Shown here piece by piece: positions 15,748 to 24,256 of a stretch of DNA of 64,000 nucleotides. Below the pieces are notes generated by a model. It made no database searches and was not told where the DNA came from. It worked only from the letters and a program-made list of their open reading frames with translations. How positions within the stretch are numbered: position 1 is the stretch's first letter; each line of letters opens with the position of its first letter. The DNA is from Chloroflexota bacterium. Its GTDB lineage: Bacteria > Chloroflexota > Dehalococcoidia > Dehalococcoidales > JACQON01. The position numbers and the translations under genes are program-made. Location: contig JACQON010000018.1 of assembly GCA_016202545.1 (NCBI GenBank), positions 1 to 64,000 on the forward strand, read 5' to 3'.

Positions 15748-17328
15748 TTATTTCTCCAGGTAGACAAAGCGGTACCTCGGCACAACTATCGGCAGCAGCA
15801 GATAGTTCTTGACCTCCGGTTTGATTAGCACATACCCTTCACCCGGGTGCCACAGCAGCACCCAGGGAGCGTCCTCAAGGATTATCTGTTCCGCCTGCCG
15901 ATAAAGCTGGAAGCGGGCCGTTTCATCCGGCTCAGTGCGGGCGGCCTCAAGCAGGCGGTCGACTTCGGGATTGCTGTAGCCCGTCTGGTTATTGATGCTC
16001 TGGCTGTGGAAGAGAAGGTCGAGGAAGTTCTGGGGGTCGGGATAGTCAGCCACCCAGGCTATGGCGTACATCTGGAGGCGGCGGGCGTCCAGGTCACGGA
16101 GGAAAGTGGCGAACTCCACCTGCTGTACATCCACCTGGATGCCGAGGTTATCCCGCCACATAGCCAGTATTGCCTCCAGGTCGAGTCCGACGGCTGTGCC
16201 CAATGCCCCCGGAACGGTGAGCGTAATGCGTGGCAGCCTGGCGGGGTCGGCGCCATACTTCGACTCCGCCAGCAGCTTTCTGGCCTTCTCCGGGTCATAG
16301 CGCAGGCCAGTCAGGTCAGCGGAATAGCCGGGGAAGCCCGGCGGCAGGATGGTATAAGCCGGCTTGACCCGGCCAGCCAGCACGGTGCTCGCTACTACGT
16401 CCTTGTTTATGGCGTAGCTCAGGGCCTGGCGCACCTTAATGTCGTCAAAGGGCGGACGGCTGACGTTCATGCCGAGGTAGGATGTCTGGAAGCCGGGCGT
16501 GGCCGTGTGAAGCTCTTTGCTCAATGGCGAGCTCGGGTCACGCACCCGGTCAAGGTCTGCCAGCCCGACGCCGGTAATCTGTATCTCATCGTTCTCATAC
16601 ATGACCATTGGCGTACCGCCGCCGAGAAAGAATTTCACGGTGTCCAGCCTGGCAGGTCCCAGGTGGTAGTCGGGGAAACGCTCCAGGATAATGAGCTCAC
16701 CGGGTAGATATTCCTTCAGCTTGAAGGGGCCGGTGCCGTTGGGCTGCTTGAACCACTCAGTGCTGGCTTCAACATTGTCGCGGTCAAGCACAAAAGCGGT
16801 AGGGTAGGTCAGCTTGGCCAAGAAATATGTCTTGGGCGCATCAATCGTTATCTCAATAGTACGGTCGTCAATGACCCTGACCCCGGATACCTCCTGGCTT
16901 TCACCTGCCAGCTTCGCCCTCACTCCTACTATATCGCCCAGGTAGGTGTCCACCGTCGTTGACAGGGTCTTGGGGTCGGCAGCCCTTTCCAGTGACCACT
17001 TGACGTCGTTTGCCGTGACCGCCTTGCCGTTGTGGAACTTGGCATCACGCCGCAGGGTGAAGGTGTAAGTCTTTCTATCAGAGCTGATGCTCCATTTTTC
17101 CGCCAGGTCCGGGACCACTTTTAGATTGGTGTCCAGCGTCACCAGTCCTCCGAAGACTTCGACAACTATCACTGCGGAGTCGACGTCACTGGTAAGGTGC
17201 GGGTCCAGGGTAGACGGCTCATCCCCGAGCCGGACAAGCTCGCCTCCGCCCGCCGGCGGCTGTTTTGCGCAGCCGACCAGCAGCAGCATCAAGGCCATAA
17301 GGATGGTCAGGACCGTCTTAGCTTTCAT
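15748..17328 (-). CDS. Peptide ABC transporter substrate-binding lipoprotein (SBP family 5)
   Basis: A 526-residue extracellular binding protein. The N-terminus is a lipoprotein signal with lipobox LLVGC (Cys20) and a short QPPAGGG linker. Family 5 landmarks are LGDEPSTLDPHL near 32-43, the YTFTLRRDAKFHNGKAVTANDVKWSLERAADP block near 93-125 and FDDIKVRQALSYAINKD near 295. It is 102 bases from oppF and 2 bases from oppB. Peptides are the commonest ligands in this family, but nickel, opines and sugars are also known, so the ligand is left open. Confidence 0.92.
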   Translation of the reverse strand: MKAKTVLTILMALMLLLVGCAKQPPAGGGELVRLGDEPSTLDPHLTSDVDSAVIVVEVFGGLVTLDTNLKVVPDLAEKWSISSDRKTYTFTLRRDAKFHNGKAVTANDVKWSLERAADPKTLSTTVDTYLGDIVGVRAKLAGESQEVSGVRVIDDRTIEITIDAPKTYFLAKLTYPTAFVLDRDNVEASTEWFKQPNGTGPFKLKEYLPGELIILERFPDYHLGPARLDTVKFFLGGGTPMVMYENDEIQITGVGLADLDRVRDPSSPLSKELHTATPGFQTSYLGMNVSRPPFDDIKVRQALSYAINKDVVASTVLAGRVKPAYTILPPGFPGYSADLTGLRYDPEKARKLLAESKYGADPARLPRITLTVPGALGTAVGLDLEAILAMWRDNLGIQVDVQQVEFATFLRDLDARRLQMYAIAWVADYPDPQNFLDLLFHSQSINNQTGYSNPEVDRLLEAARTEPDETARFQLYRQAEQIILEDAPWVLLWHPGEGYVLIKPEVKNYLLLPIVVPRYRFVYLEK

Positions 17329-17432
17329 TGGCCACCTCCTGTCAGAATAAAGCTATTATGAGCTATCGGCATCATTCCCATTTTGTTTGCATAATGTTAA
17401 AAGATAGCCTGGCGGAGCCGGAATCCCATCGG

Positions 17433-18407
17433 TTAGCTCCTCCAGCAGGCTATCCAGTGTTCAGGCTCTTTCATCTCCATTACCGGGGTCGCCTCACGGC
17501 AGGTATCTGCGGCCTCAGCGCAATGAGAACGGAAGCTGCATCCGCCGGGCTGGCTGAAAGCTTCAGCGACATCCACGGTGACGGCCATCCTCTGCCGTTC
17601 CTTCTCAATGGTGGGGTCCGGGACAGGCACTGCTGAGAGGAGCGCCCTGGTATAAGGGTGAAGCGGGTTATCAAAAATATGGTCCCTTGTCCCGAGCTCC
17701 ACTAATCTACCCCGGTACATGACCGCAACGTGGTTACTCGTTGAGCCTACCACGGCAAGGTCGTGCGCAATGAACAAATAGGTCAGGTTTAACCTTGACT
17801 GGAGGTCTTCAAGAAGATGGATAATCTGTGCCTGGACGCAGACGTCCAGCGAGGATACCGGCTCATCGCAAACAATGAACTCCGGCCCTACGGTCAGGGC
17901 GCGGGCGATGCCGATTCTCTGGCGCTCTCCGGCGCTGAACTCATGGGGATAGCGGTGGGCCATGGCCGGGTCCAGGCCTACTAGGGACAGCATCTCCTCT
18001 ACCCGTTTACTGTACTCTCTGCGGGGCGTGAGATGGTGGATGTTTAAAGGTTCGGAGATAATATCGGCGGCGTTCATCCGCGGGTTCAGCGAGCCATAAG
18101 GGTCCTGAAAAATCGCCTGTATATGACGCCGGACCTGCCTCAATTCCTTGCCTCGCAGCTTACACAGGTCTGTCTGCTGGAAGAGCACCTCGCCTGCGGT
18201 AGGCCGGTATAGCTGGAGCAAGCACATTCCCAGGGTTGTCTTTCCGGAGCCGCTCTCGCCCACCAGGCCAAAGGTCTCACCGCGCCTGATATTGAAGCTG
18301 ACATCATCGACAGCCTTTATCTCGCTGCCTTTTCGGGGCAGCAACGCCCCGGAGACGACGGGGAAATACATTTTCAAGTTCTTGATTTCAATGAGGTTAT
18401 TATCCAT
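17433..18407 (-). CDS. Peptide ABC transporter ATPase (OppF/DppF)
   Basis: A 324-residue ATPase with Walker A GESGSGKT near 53-60, QDPYGSLNPRM Q-loop near 104, signature FSAGERQRIGIARAL near 157 and Walker B FIVCDEPVSSLD near 179. The C-terminal oligopeptide-transporter domain has HPYTRALLSAVPVPDP followed by four cysteines in C-x5-C-x5-C-x11-C-like spacing typical of OppD/F 4Fe-4S or metal sites (GGCSFRSHCAEAADTCREA). It pairs with OppD, 34 bases upstream. Confidence 0.92.
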   Translation of the reverse strand: MDNNLIEIKNLKMYFPVVSGALLPRKGSEIKAVDDVSFNIRRGETFGLVGESGSGKTTLGMCLLQLYRPTAGEVLFQQTDLCKLRGKELRQVRRHIQAIFQDPYGSLNPRMNAADIISEPLNIHHLTPRREYSKRVEEMLSLVGLDPAMAHRYPHEFSAGERQRIGIARALTVGPEFIVCDEPVSSLDVCVQAQIIHLLEDLQSRLNLTYLFIAHDLAVVGSTSNHVAVMYRGRLVELGTRDHIFDNPLHPYTRALLSAVPVPDPTIEKERQRMAVTVDVAEAFSQPGGCSFRSHCAEAADTCREATPVMEMKEPEHWIACWRS

Positions 18408-18441
18408 TTCAACCCTATCGGTTCACGCCACGCGGTTACTT

Positions 18442-19260
18442 TCAAGTCGTAGATAGCTGCCCTCTTTTCCTGTCAATGCGAGGCACACATTGGAGCAGCT
18501 TCAGCGTATAGGGATGCTTAGGATGATGAAAGACCTCTTCGCTCGTCCCGGATTCCACCAGCTTGCCACCGTACATTATATTTATCCTGTCGGCGTAGCG
18601 GGCGACTATCCCCAGGTTATGCGTGATAAGCAGCACGGATGTCCCCATCTGCCGGGCCAGCGCAGTCATCATGTCCAGTATCTGGGCCTGTGTAGTCACG
18701 TCCAGCGCTGTCGTGGGTTCATCGGCAATCAGTATTTCCGGACTGCAACTCAAGGCCATGGCTACCATGCCCCGCTGCCTCATGCCGCCGGAGAACTGGT
18801 GCGGGTAGTCCCGGTAGCGCTGCTCCGCGTCCCGGATACCCACCATGCGCAGTAGCTCGATAACGCGCTGCCGAGCTGCCTTTTCGTCCATCCCCAGGCG
18901 CACCTTTAACGTCTCGGCAATCTGCGTCCCGATTCTCATGACGGGATTGAGCGAGGTCATCGGCTCCTGAAACACCATGCCGATATGCCTGCCGCGGATT
19001 GTCCGCATCATCTTCTCTGAGATGTGAAGCAAGTCCTCGCCATTGAAGAGGACCTGGCCGCCGACTACCTTGCCTGAGTACGGTACAAGTCGCATAATAG
19101 AAAGCGCGGTCACCGATTTGCCGGAGCCGCTCTCCCCCACCAGCGCCACTGTCTCCGCCCTGCCGATGTCAAAAGATACGCCGTCAACCGCTTTGATTGT
19201 GGCTTCGGCGATGTAAAAATGGGTCTTGAGGTCATTGACCTGCAGCAGAACACCGGCCAT
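18442..19260 (-). CDS. Peptide ABC transporter ATPase (OppD/DppD)
   Basis: First gene of the peptide-transport operon. The 272-residue protein has Walker A GESGSGKS near 43-50, QEPMTSLNPVM Q-loop near 98, FSGGMRQRGMVAMAL signature near 152, Walker B ILIADEPTTALD near 173 and the terminal HPKHPYTLKLLQCVP motif. I start at ATG 19260 (MAGVLLQV), the standard OppD start; an upstream in-frame ATG at 19284 would add eight residues. The C-terminus is shorter than in most OppD (about 320), lacking the cysteine-rich tail present in the partner OppF. Confidence 0.9.
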   Translation of the reverse strand: MAGVLLQVNDLKTHFYIAEATIKAVDGVSFDIGRAETVALVGESGSGKSVTALSIMRLVPYSGKVVGGQVLFNGEDLLHISEKMMRTIRGRHIGMVFQEPMTSLNPVMRIGTQIAETLKVRLGMDEKAARQRVIELLRMVGIRDAEQRYRDYPHQFSGGMRQRGMVAMALSCSPEILIADEPTTALDVTTQAQILDMMTALARQMGTSVLLITHNLGIVARYADRINIMYGGKLVESGTSEEVFHHPKHPYTLKLLQCVPRIDRKRGQLSTT

Positions 19261-19359
19261 CGTCTCGCCAACTCCTGTGACCATAGTAAGAGTCGTCTAT
19301 AATCTGGATAATAGCAGAATCCTGTCCTGGCCGCAAAATTTGATACCAGAAGTCATTCC

Positions 19360-19389
19360 TTGCCCGACAAGCCGCAATCGTGATAAGAT
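19360..19389 (+). promoter_or_regulatory. Possible promoter of lepA-hemW
   Basis: TTGCCC at 19360-19365, an 18-base spacer and TAAGAT at 19384-19389, ending 11 bases before the lepA start. Would give a very short leader. Weak hexamer match only. Confidence 0.3.
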
Positions 19390-19400
19390 TCAATTAGGGC

Positions 19401-21191
19401 ATGGATAACATAAGAAATTTCTGCATCATCGCTCACATCGACCACGGCAAATCAACCCTCGCTGACCGCATACTCGAGCTAACAGGAGTGCTCCATACTA
19501 CCGCTAATGCCCAGGTGCTGGACAGCATGGCACTGGAGCGTGAACGTGGTATCACTATCAAGGCGAAGTCAGTGAGGATGCCGTATCAATCGAGAAGTGG
19601 CCAGAGTTACATACTCAACCTTATTGACACTCCTGGACACGTAGATTTCAACTATGAAGTGTCGAGGAGCTTGAAGGCGTGCGAAGGCGCTCTCCTGCTG
19701 GTCGATGCCGCGCAAGGAGTGGAGGCGCAGACCATCGCCAATGCCTACCTGGCAATTGATGCCGGGCTTGAGATTATTCCGGTCATCAACAAGATTGACC
19801 TTCCCAATGCTATGATTGACGAATGCCGCCTGCAACTGGAAGATATGCTAGGCTTGCCGGCCAAGGACGCTTTACTCATCTCTGCCAAGGATGGGACCGG
19901 TGTCCCCAACTTGCTTGAAGCAATCGTTTCCCGGCTTCCATCACCCCGAGGCGGCGTGGATGAGCCTCTGAGGTGCCTTATCTTTGACTCCTATTATGAC
20001 TCCTACCGCGGGGTGATAGCGCACATCCGCCTTTTCTCCGGCAGCTTGCGCCGCGGCGACAGGATAATGATAAAGTCCACATCCAAAGTATGCGAGGTTG
20101 ACGAAGTAGGCTACTTCTTGCCGCAGATTACCCCCAGCGATAAGTTGATGGCGGGAGAGGTTGGATATGTCGCTGCCACCATCAGAAAGGCTGGCGATAT
20201 CCACGTCGGCGATTGTATCATATCGCCGGACCGTCCTGAAACCGCGGCGATACCTGGATTCAGGCGCTCCCAGCCTATGGTGTTCTGCGGTATCTATCCT
20301 ATCAACAGCAGCGATTACAGTAAGCTTGCAGCGGCATTGGAGAAGTTTCAGCTTAACGATTCGTCCATTGTATATGAAAAGGAGAGTTCTGCGGCGCTGG
20401 GCCACGGTTACCGCCTCGGCTTTCTGGGCATGCTGCACATGGAAATCACTCTGGAAAGACTGAAGAGAGAATACGGGCAGGAGCTTATATCCACTATGCC
20501 CTCGGTTATCTACAAAGTGGTCACTACCCGCGGGGAGACCCTGATGATAGACAACCCCTCCAGGTTTCCCACCGCTGCTTATATCGACCATATCGAAGAG
20601 CCCATAATCAGGGCGCGAATCATCGTCCCCAACGCCTTCGTGGGGCCGTGCATGGAGTTGTCCGAATCCAGACGCGGCACCCTGGTGAGCATGGAACACC
20701 TGGACACCCGGCGGGCGCTTCTAACTTACGATTTCCCTCTCGCTGAAACGGTCACCGGCTACTATGATAAGCTCAAGAGCGTCAGCCGGGGATATGCCAG
20801 CATGGACTACGACCTTGCCGGCTATCGCAGCAGCGACCTCGTCAAGGTGGATGTGCTCGTCAAGGAGAACCAGGTTGACGCTCTGTCCTTTATTACTGTG
20901 CGCGATAGCGCCATTCCAAAAGGCCGGGCGCTGATACACAAACTGAGGAAGCTCATTCCCAGGCATCTGTTCGAGATACCCTTGCAGGCTGCCATCGGTG
21001 GCAAGGTAATAGCCAGAGAAAACATCGTCCCGCTGAGAAAGGATGTACTGTCAAAATGCTACGGTGGTGACATAACACGAAAGAGAAAACTCCTGGAGAA
21101 GCAGAAGGAAGGTAAGAAGCGAATGAAGATGGTGGGTTCGGTGGAGGTGCCTCAGGAGGCATTCATGTTGCTGTTGAAGATGGAGGAGTGA
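19401..21191 (+). CDS. lepA: Elongation factor 4 (LepA) GTPase
   Basis: A 596-residue translational GTPase that back-translocates or remodels stalled ribosomes. G motifs are complete: G1 AHIDHGKST near 11-19, G2 RGITIKA near 50, G3 DTPGH near 76, G4 NKID near 130 and G5 SAKDGTG near 166. LepA-specific C-terminal blocks are present: FLGMLHMEI near 343, GGKVIARENI near 534, KCYGGDITRKRKLLEKQKEGKKRMK near 553 and the end VPQEAFMLLLK. The usual length for the family. The gene overlaps hemW by 4 bases, an arrangement common in Firmicutes and Dehalococcoides-type genomes. Confidence 0.97.
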   Translation: MDNIRNFCIIAHIDHGKSTLADRILELTGVLHTTANAQVLDSMALERERGITIKAKSVRMPYQSRSGQSYILNLIDTPGHVDFNYEVSRSLKACEGALLLVDAAQGVEAQTIANAYLAIDAGLEIIPVINKIDLPNAMIDECRLQLEDMLGLPAKDALLISAKDGTGVPNLLEAIVSRLPSPRGGVDEPLRCLIFDSYYDSYRGVIAHIRLFSGSLRRGDRIMIKSTSKVCEVDEVGYFLPQITPSDKLMAGEVGYVAATIRKAGDIHVGDCIISPDRPETAAIPGFRRSQPMVFCGIYPINSSDYSKLAAALEKFQLNDSSIVYEKESSAALGHGYRLGFLGMLHMEITLERLKREYGQELISTMPSVIYKVVTTRGETLMIDNPSRFPTAAYIDHIEEPIIRARIIVPNAFVGPCMELSESRRGTLVSMEHLDTRRALLTYDFPLAETVTGYYDKLKSVSRGYASMDYDLAGYRSSDLVKVDVLVKENQVDALSFITVRDSAIPKGRALIHKLRKLIPRHLFEIPLQAAIGGKVIARENIVPLRKDVLSKCYGGDITRKRKLLEKQKEGKKRMKMVGSVEVPQEAFMLLLKMEE

Positions 21192-22294
21192 GCGTGAGAG
21201 GGCTTTATGTCCATGTTCCTTTCTGCGCCAGGAAGTGCAGCTATTGCGATTTTTATTCCCTGCCGGCGCGGCTGGATTTACTAGAAGCTTACGTACAGGC
21301 AGTGGTGCATGAGTCCCACAGATATGGCGGGTTGTCCTTCCAGACATTATATCTGGGAGGAGGCACACCGAGCTTGCTCGGGCCCGGACATCTCAGAGAG
21401 CTTGTCGGCGGTATCGGTAAATCAGTCGACCTTTCCGAGCTTATCGAGTCTACCATCGAAGTAAATCCCGAATCTGCCACCGGTGCGCTGCTCGAAGCTG
21501 CCAGGGAGGCGGGTATAAACCGCGTCTCTATCGGCGTGCAGTCACTTTCTGACTATGAGCTCCAGGGCGTCGGTAGAATCCACACCGCAGCCCAGGCTGT
21601 CGAAGCTATAATACTGGCCAGCAGGCTTGGCTTCAAGTCCGTCTCCGCCGACCTGATTATCGGGCTTCCCGGACAGACGTGGTCGGCATTGCACAGGACG
21701 CTGGGAACTCTTGTCGGCGCTGGCATTGAGCACGTTTCACTGTACTGTCTATCTCTTGAAAAGGGCACACCTCTGGAGAAGAGTCCGCCGCTGGATTTGC
21801 CATCCGATGACACGCAAGCTCAGCTCTTTGAGCAGGCAAGGTCATTCCTTCTCGGTCACGGGTTTATTCATTACGAGATATCGAACTTCGCCCTCAAAGG
21901 GTATGAATGCCTGCACAATCTCAACTACTGGCGTGGAGGAGAGTATGTCGGACTGGGCCCCGCGGCCGCCTCTCACCTTTACGGCAGACGATTCCGGAAC
22001 CGTGCCGACCTGGATGCTTACATTGACAGACCAGGCTACCTGACCGAAGATGTCGAAGAACTGGATGTGAGAGACAAAGCCTCCGAGGAAGCCATGCTGC
22101 GCCTTCGTCTGCTGGTGGAAGGACTGGATGCCGGCGAGCTGGCGGCAAAGTTCGGGCGGGACAACATCGAACCCCTTGCCGACCGGCTGGAACGCATGGC
22201 CCATGACGGGCTGCTCGTTTTCGATGGCCTGCGGTACAGGTTAGCGCCTTCCAGGGTGCTCACGTCAAATCCAATATTTGCCGAAGTCCTCTGA
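21188..22294 (+). CDS. hemW: HemW-type radical SAM protein (heme chaperone, formerly HemN-like)
   Basis: A 368-residue radical SAM protein with CX3CX2C at Cys13, Cys17 and Cys20 in VPFCARKCSYCDF, then GGGTPSLL near 56-63 and the HemW-type ISNFALKGYECLHNLNYWRGGEYVGLGPAAAS near 235-266. HemW inserts heme into target proteins and binds heme; unlike HemN it lacks the extra N-terminal cysteine of coproporphyrinogen III dehydrogenase. The start is the GTG that overlaps the lepA stop by 4 bases; a second GTG two codons on is an alternative. No other heme gene is near. Confidence 0.92.
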   Translation: MSVRGLYVHVPFCARKCSYCDFYSLPARLDLLEAYVQAVVHESHRYGGLSFQTLYLGGGTPSLLGPGHLRELVGGIGKSVDLSELIESTIEVNPESATGALLEAAREAGINRVSIGVQSLSDYELQGVGRIHTAAQAVEAIILASRLGFKSVSADLIIGLPGQTWSALHRTLGTLVGAGIEHVSLYCLSLEKGTPLEKSPPLDLPSDDTQAQLFEQARSFLLGHGFIHYEISNFALKGYECLHNLNYWRGGEYVGLGPAAASHLYGRRFRNRADLDAYIDRPGYLTEDVEELDVRDKASEEAMLRLRLLVEGLDAGELAAKFGRDNIEPLADRLERMAHDGLLVFDGLRYRLAPSRVLTSNPIFAEVL

Positions 22295-22539
22295 TACCGG
22301 CTGGCACGGATAAATTCCAGAAGCTCCGACGTCTTTCAAATATACCTGCTACACCCGTAGCCTGAAAACCGTACAGTGTGTCCCGCACACCGCACACTGG
22401 CAGTTTGACTATTGGAGCGACAATCACATATAATTTCAGTCGAGAGCGAAGCGGGGGTTGCACTACTAACGCAGGTGATTAAGACCTCTTGCTTTGGTGC
22501 GGTTTCGTACGGCTTTAAGGACAAGCCAGGTACGATTTC

Positions 22540-22615
22540 GGGCGGTTAGCTCAGTGGTTAGAGCGCTTGCTTCACACGCAAGAGGTCACTGGTTCAAGTC
22601 CAGTACCGCCCACCA
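22540..22615 (+). tRNA. tRNA-Val (anticodon CAC), CCA encoded
   Basis: Full cloverleaf: acceptor GGGCGGT (22540-22546) pairs with ACCGCCC (22605-22611), discriminator A, then CCA at 22613-22615. The D arm is GCTC...GAGC. The anticodon stem CTTGC/GCAAG encloses TTCACAC, with anticodon CAC reading the valine codon GUG. The T arm is CTGG-TTCAAGT-CCAG. Its 3' end is the boundary of the island that follows. Confidence 0.95.
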
Positions 22616-22748
22616 TCTTTTTGTGTTCACGAAACGCAACAAAGTGTAGCCAAAAGTTTAGGAAGGTTCGCAATCCATTTAATCCTTGTCTGCTGAAAAC
22701 AATCCGTCTGATTGTTTAGATTGACGCCCACATCTACTCTTGAACATC

Positions 22749-22777
22749 TTGACAAATTGCAAAAGGGGTATTATTAT
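22749..22777 (+). promoter_or_regulatory. Strong sigma-70-type promoter of the first island gene
   Basis: TTGACA at 22749-22754, exact 17-base spacer, TATTAT at 22772-22777, followed 15 bases later by AGGAGGT and the ATG at 22806. One of the best promoter matches in the window. Confidence 0.6.
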
Positions 22778-22805
22778 ACAAACATTCTCTACAGGAGGTT
22801 CGAAA

Positions 22806-22973
22806 ATGGGAGTAGCCGACATAATTATCCTAATCGGTAGCATTTTTCTTGTAGTGGAGGGAATAATTAAGCTCGTCAAGCCCGACTTCCGCATCAGGGG
22901 TAATGCTCTGCCTTGTGGTATTACAATGATAATCCTCGGCGTGGGACTTCTTCTGAAAGCGTTAGGTCTCTAG
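22806..22973 (+). CDS. Small two-helix membrane protein, hypothetical
   Basis: A 55-residue protein with two hydrophobic segments, about residues 3-22 (VADIIILIGSIFLVVEGI) and 37-54 (CGITMIILGVGLLLKALG), joined by a basic loop. Good ribosome site (AGGAGGT, 7 bases before the ATG) and a good promoter support expression. I do not recognise the family. It is the first gene of the tRNA-Val island. Confidence 0.7.
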   Translation: MGVADIIILIGSIFLVVEGIIKLVKPDFRIRGNALPCGITMIILGVGLLLKALGL

Positions 22974-23135
22974 AAGAGTACAGTAACAGTCCGTGTTCTT
23001 GTCGCCCCGCTCATTAGCATCTAGCTGTGTTAGAGAGCTCCGGATGTAGTGAGACAGTATCCTGACCAGAGCCAAGTGGAAATATTACAACAGTTCGTTC
23101 AGGATCGACCAAAATACATTAGGAGGAGGTTGACT

Positions 23136-23390
23136 ATGCTGTTCATGATTACCCAGGTTCACGCTGCAGAGTCATGTTCCATAGAGGCCGGAGGCTCCAG
23201 TGTCCTCTATAACCCCAAGGCGAAGGGAACCAAGCTGCAGGCCATGTATGGAGCCTTTCCGCAGCACACCATCTGGTATGTAGTAGAAGCCGATAGCGTG
23301 GAGGCCGTGCAGGAATTCCTGACACCCGGCTTTCTGCGTTGCACCTCCACGGTCACTCCCATTTCATCTGTGCCTATGGTGAAGAAGTAG
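23136..23390 (+). CDS. DUF3303-like small protein
   Basis: An 84-residue protein. MLFMITQVHA at the start, HTIWYVVEADSVEAVQEFL in the middle and a terminal CTSTVTPI strand suggest a ferredoxin-like dimeric alpha-beta fold as in DUF3303 proteins (MLFM...E plus YVVEA...EF). The start is fixed by AGGAGGAGG six bases before ATG 23136. Role unknown. Lies between two other small island genes with the same orientation. Confidence 0.65.
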   Translation: MLFMITQVHAAESCSIEAGGSSVLYNPKAKGTKLQAMYGAFPQHTIWYVVEADSVEAVQEFLTPGFLRCTSTVTPISSVPMVKK

Positions 23391-23475
23391 CCAATCCAGG
23401 AAGAGCAGCTAGCACCAAAGGCCACACGTGCATAACAATATTAGTCCTGTCGAGGACAAAAAAAGGAGGTCAGAA

Positions 23476-23649
23476 ATGTCGTCATTCAAGTGTAAGGACA
23501 TCGGTATGAAGTGTAAATTCGAGGTAAAGGATGAGAATCAAGATGAGCTCATGTCAGTAATTGCCCTGCATGCTGAGAAAACCCACAATATGAAAGCACC
23601 GTTTCCGGCTGATATGATGGATAAAGTAAAAAAAGCAATCAGGAAGTAA
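23476..23649 (+). CDS. DUF1059 family small protein
   Basis: A 57-residue protein starting MSSFKCKDIGMKCKFEVKD, with two cysteines (Cys6, Cys13) and a helical ELMSVIALHAEKTHNM segment: the standard DUF1059 pattern (CxDxGxxCxF...HAxxxH). These proteins are predicted to be small metal-binding regulators or stress proteins of unknown activity. Ribosome site AAAGGAGG just upstream fixes the start at 23476. Confidence 0.82.
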   Translation: MSSFKCKDIGMKCKFEVKDENQDELMSVIALHAEKTHNMKAPFPADMMDKVKKAIRK

Positions 23650-23714
23650 CTCCGACACAGGCGGCTGGGGATGCTTTATACTTCTTTTGGGCAATTTAGA
23701 GAGGAGGAAGCACT

Positions 23715-23936
23715 ATGCCCACAAAATGGATGGTAGTCCATGCTCACTATAAGTATAAGAGAGGACAACGATGGCAAGGAGAACCTCCTGAGCGCTCTGA
23801 TTTTGATGCTAGCTTCGATGAAAAGGACAAGGTTTACAGATGTCCCAAGTGCAAGAAGGCGGTTGCTGGCATAGAACGTGGGAGGCGTAATAGACTCTAC
23901 ATCCTTCGCAAGGACGTCTTAGTCGATGTGGGGTAA
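23715..23936 (+). CDS. Small zinc-knuckle-like hypothetical protein
   Basis: A 73-residue basic protein. It has one CxxC (RCPKCKK near 42-48) and a basic C-terminal part (GRRNRLYILRKD). A single CxxC could contribute to a zinc site in a dimer, but that is a guess. GAGAGGAGG before the ATG supports translation. Family not recognised. Confidence 0.6.
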   Translation: MPTKWMVVHAHYKYKRGQRWQGEPPERSDFDASFDEKDKVYRCPKCKKAVAGIERGRRNRLYILRKDVLVDVG

Positions 23937-24256
23937 TGGTCTAAAGCCGAGTTTTTGACGTTCTGCCTATGGCGGGCGGTTTCATGATGCTGTTAGTTCT
24001 GCTGTCACCCTTCTCCGGCTAGATACCAATACAACTCTGTTGAGACGCTTGATATTGCTCATCTAAGGTGATTCGGACTGTGCCACTACTTATAGGCTGA
24101 AAGCCAGTTCAAACGTTCTGGTTCTGCGTATTGTCCAGTACCGCCCAGTTTACTTGGCTCTAACGTAAGATAAACTCTCTTTATTCCCATATGCTCTGAA
24201 TCATTGACACCGCCAATTCAGTGAAATAGAATTTCACTATACTATTATATAACTAA
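23937..24256. other. Island intergenic region containing the middle att-like copy
   Basis: No gene is supported in these 320 bases. They include the middle partial tRNA copy (24109-24147) and, just before the next gene, an AT-rich stretch with TATACT at 24238-24243 that could be a -10 element. Confidence 0.5.
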
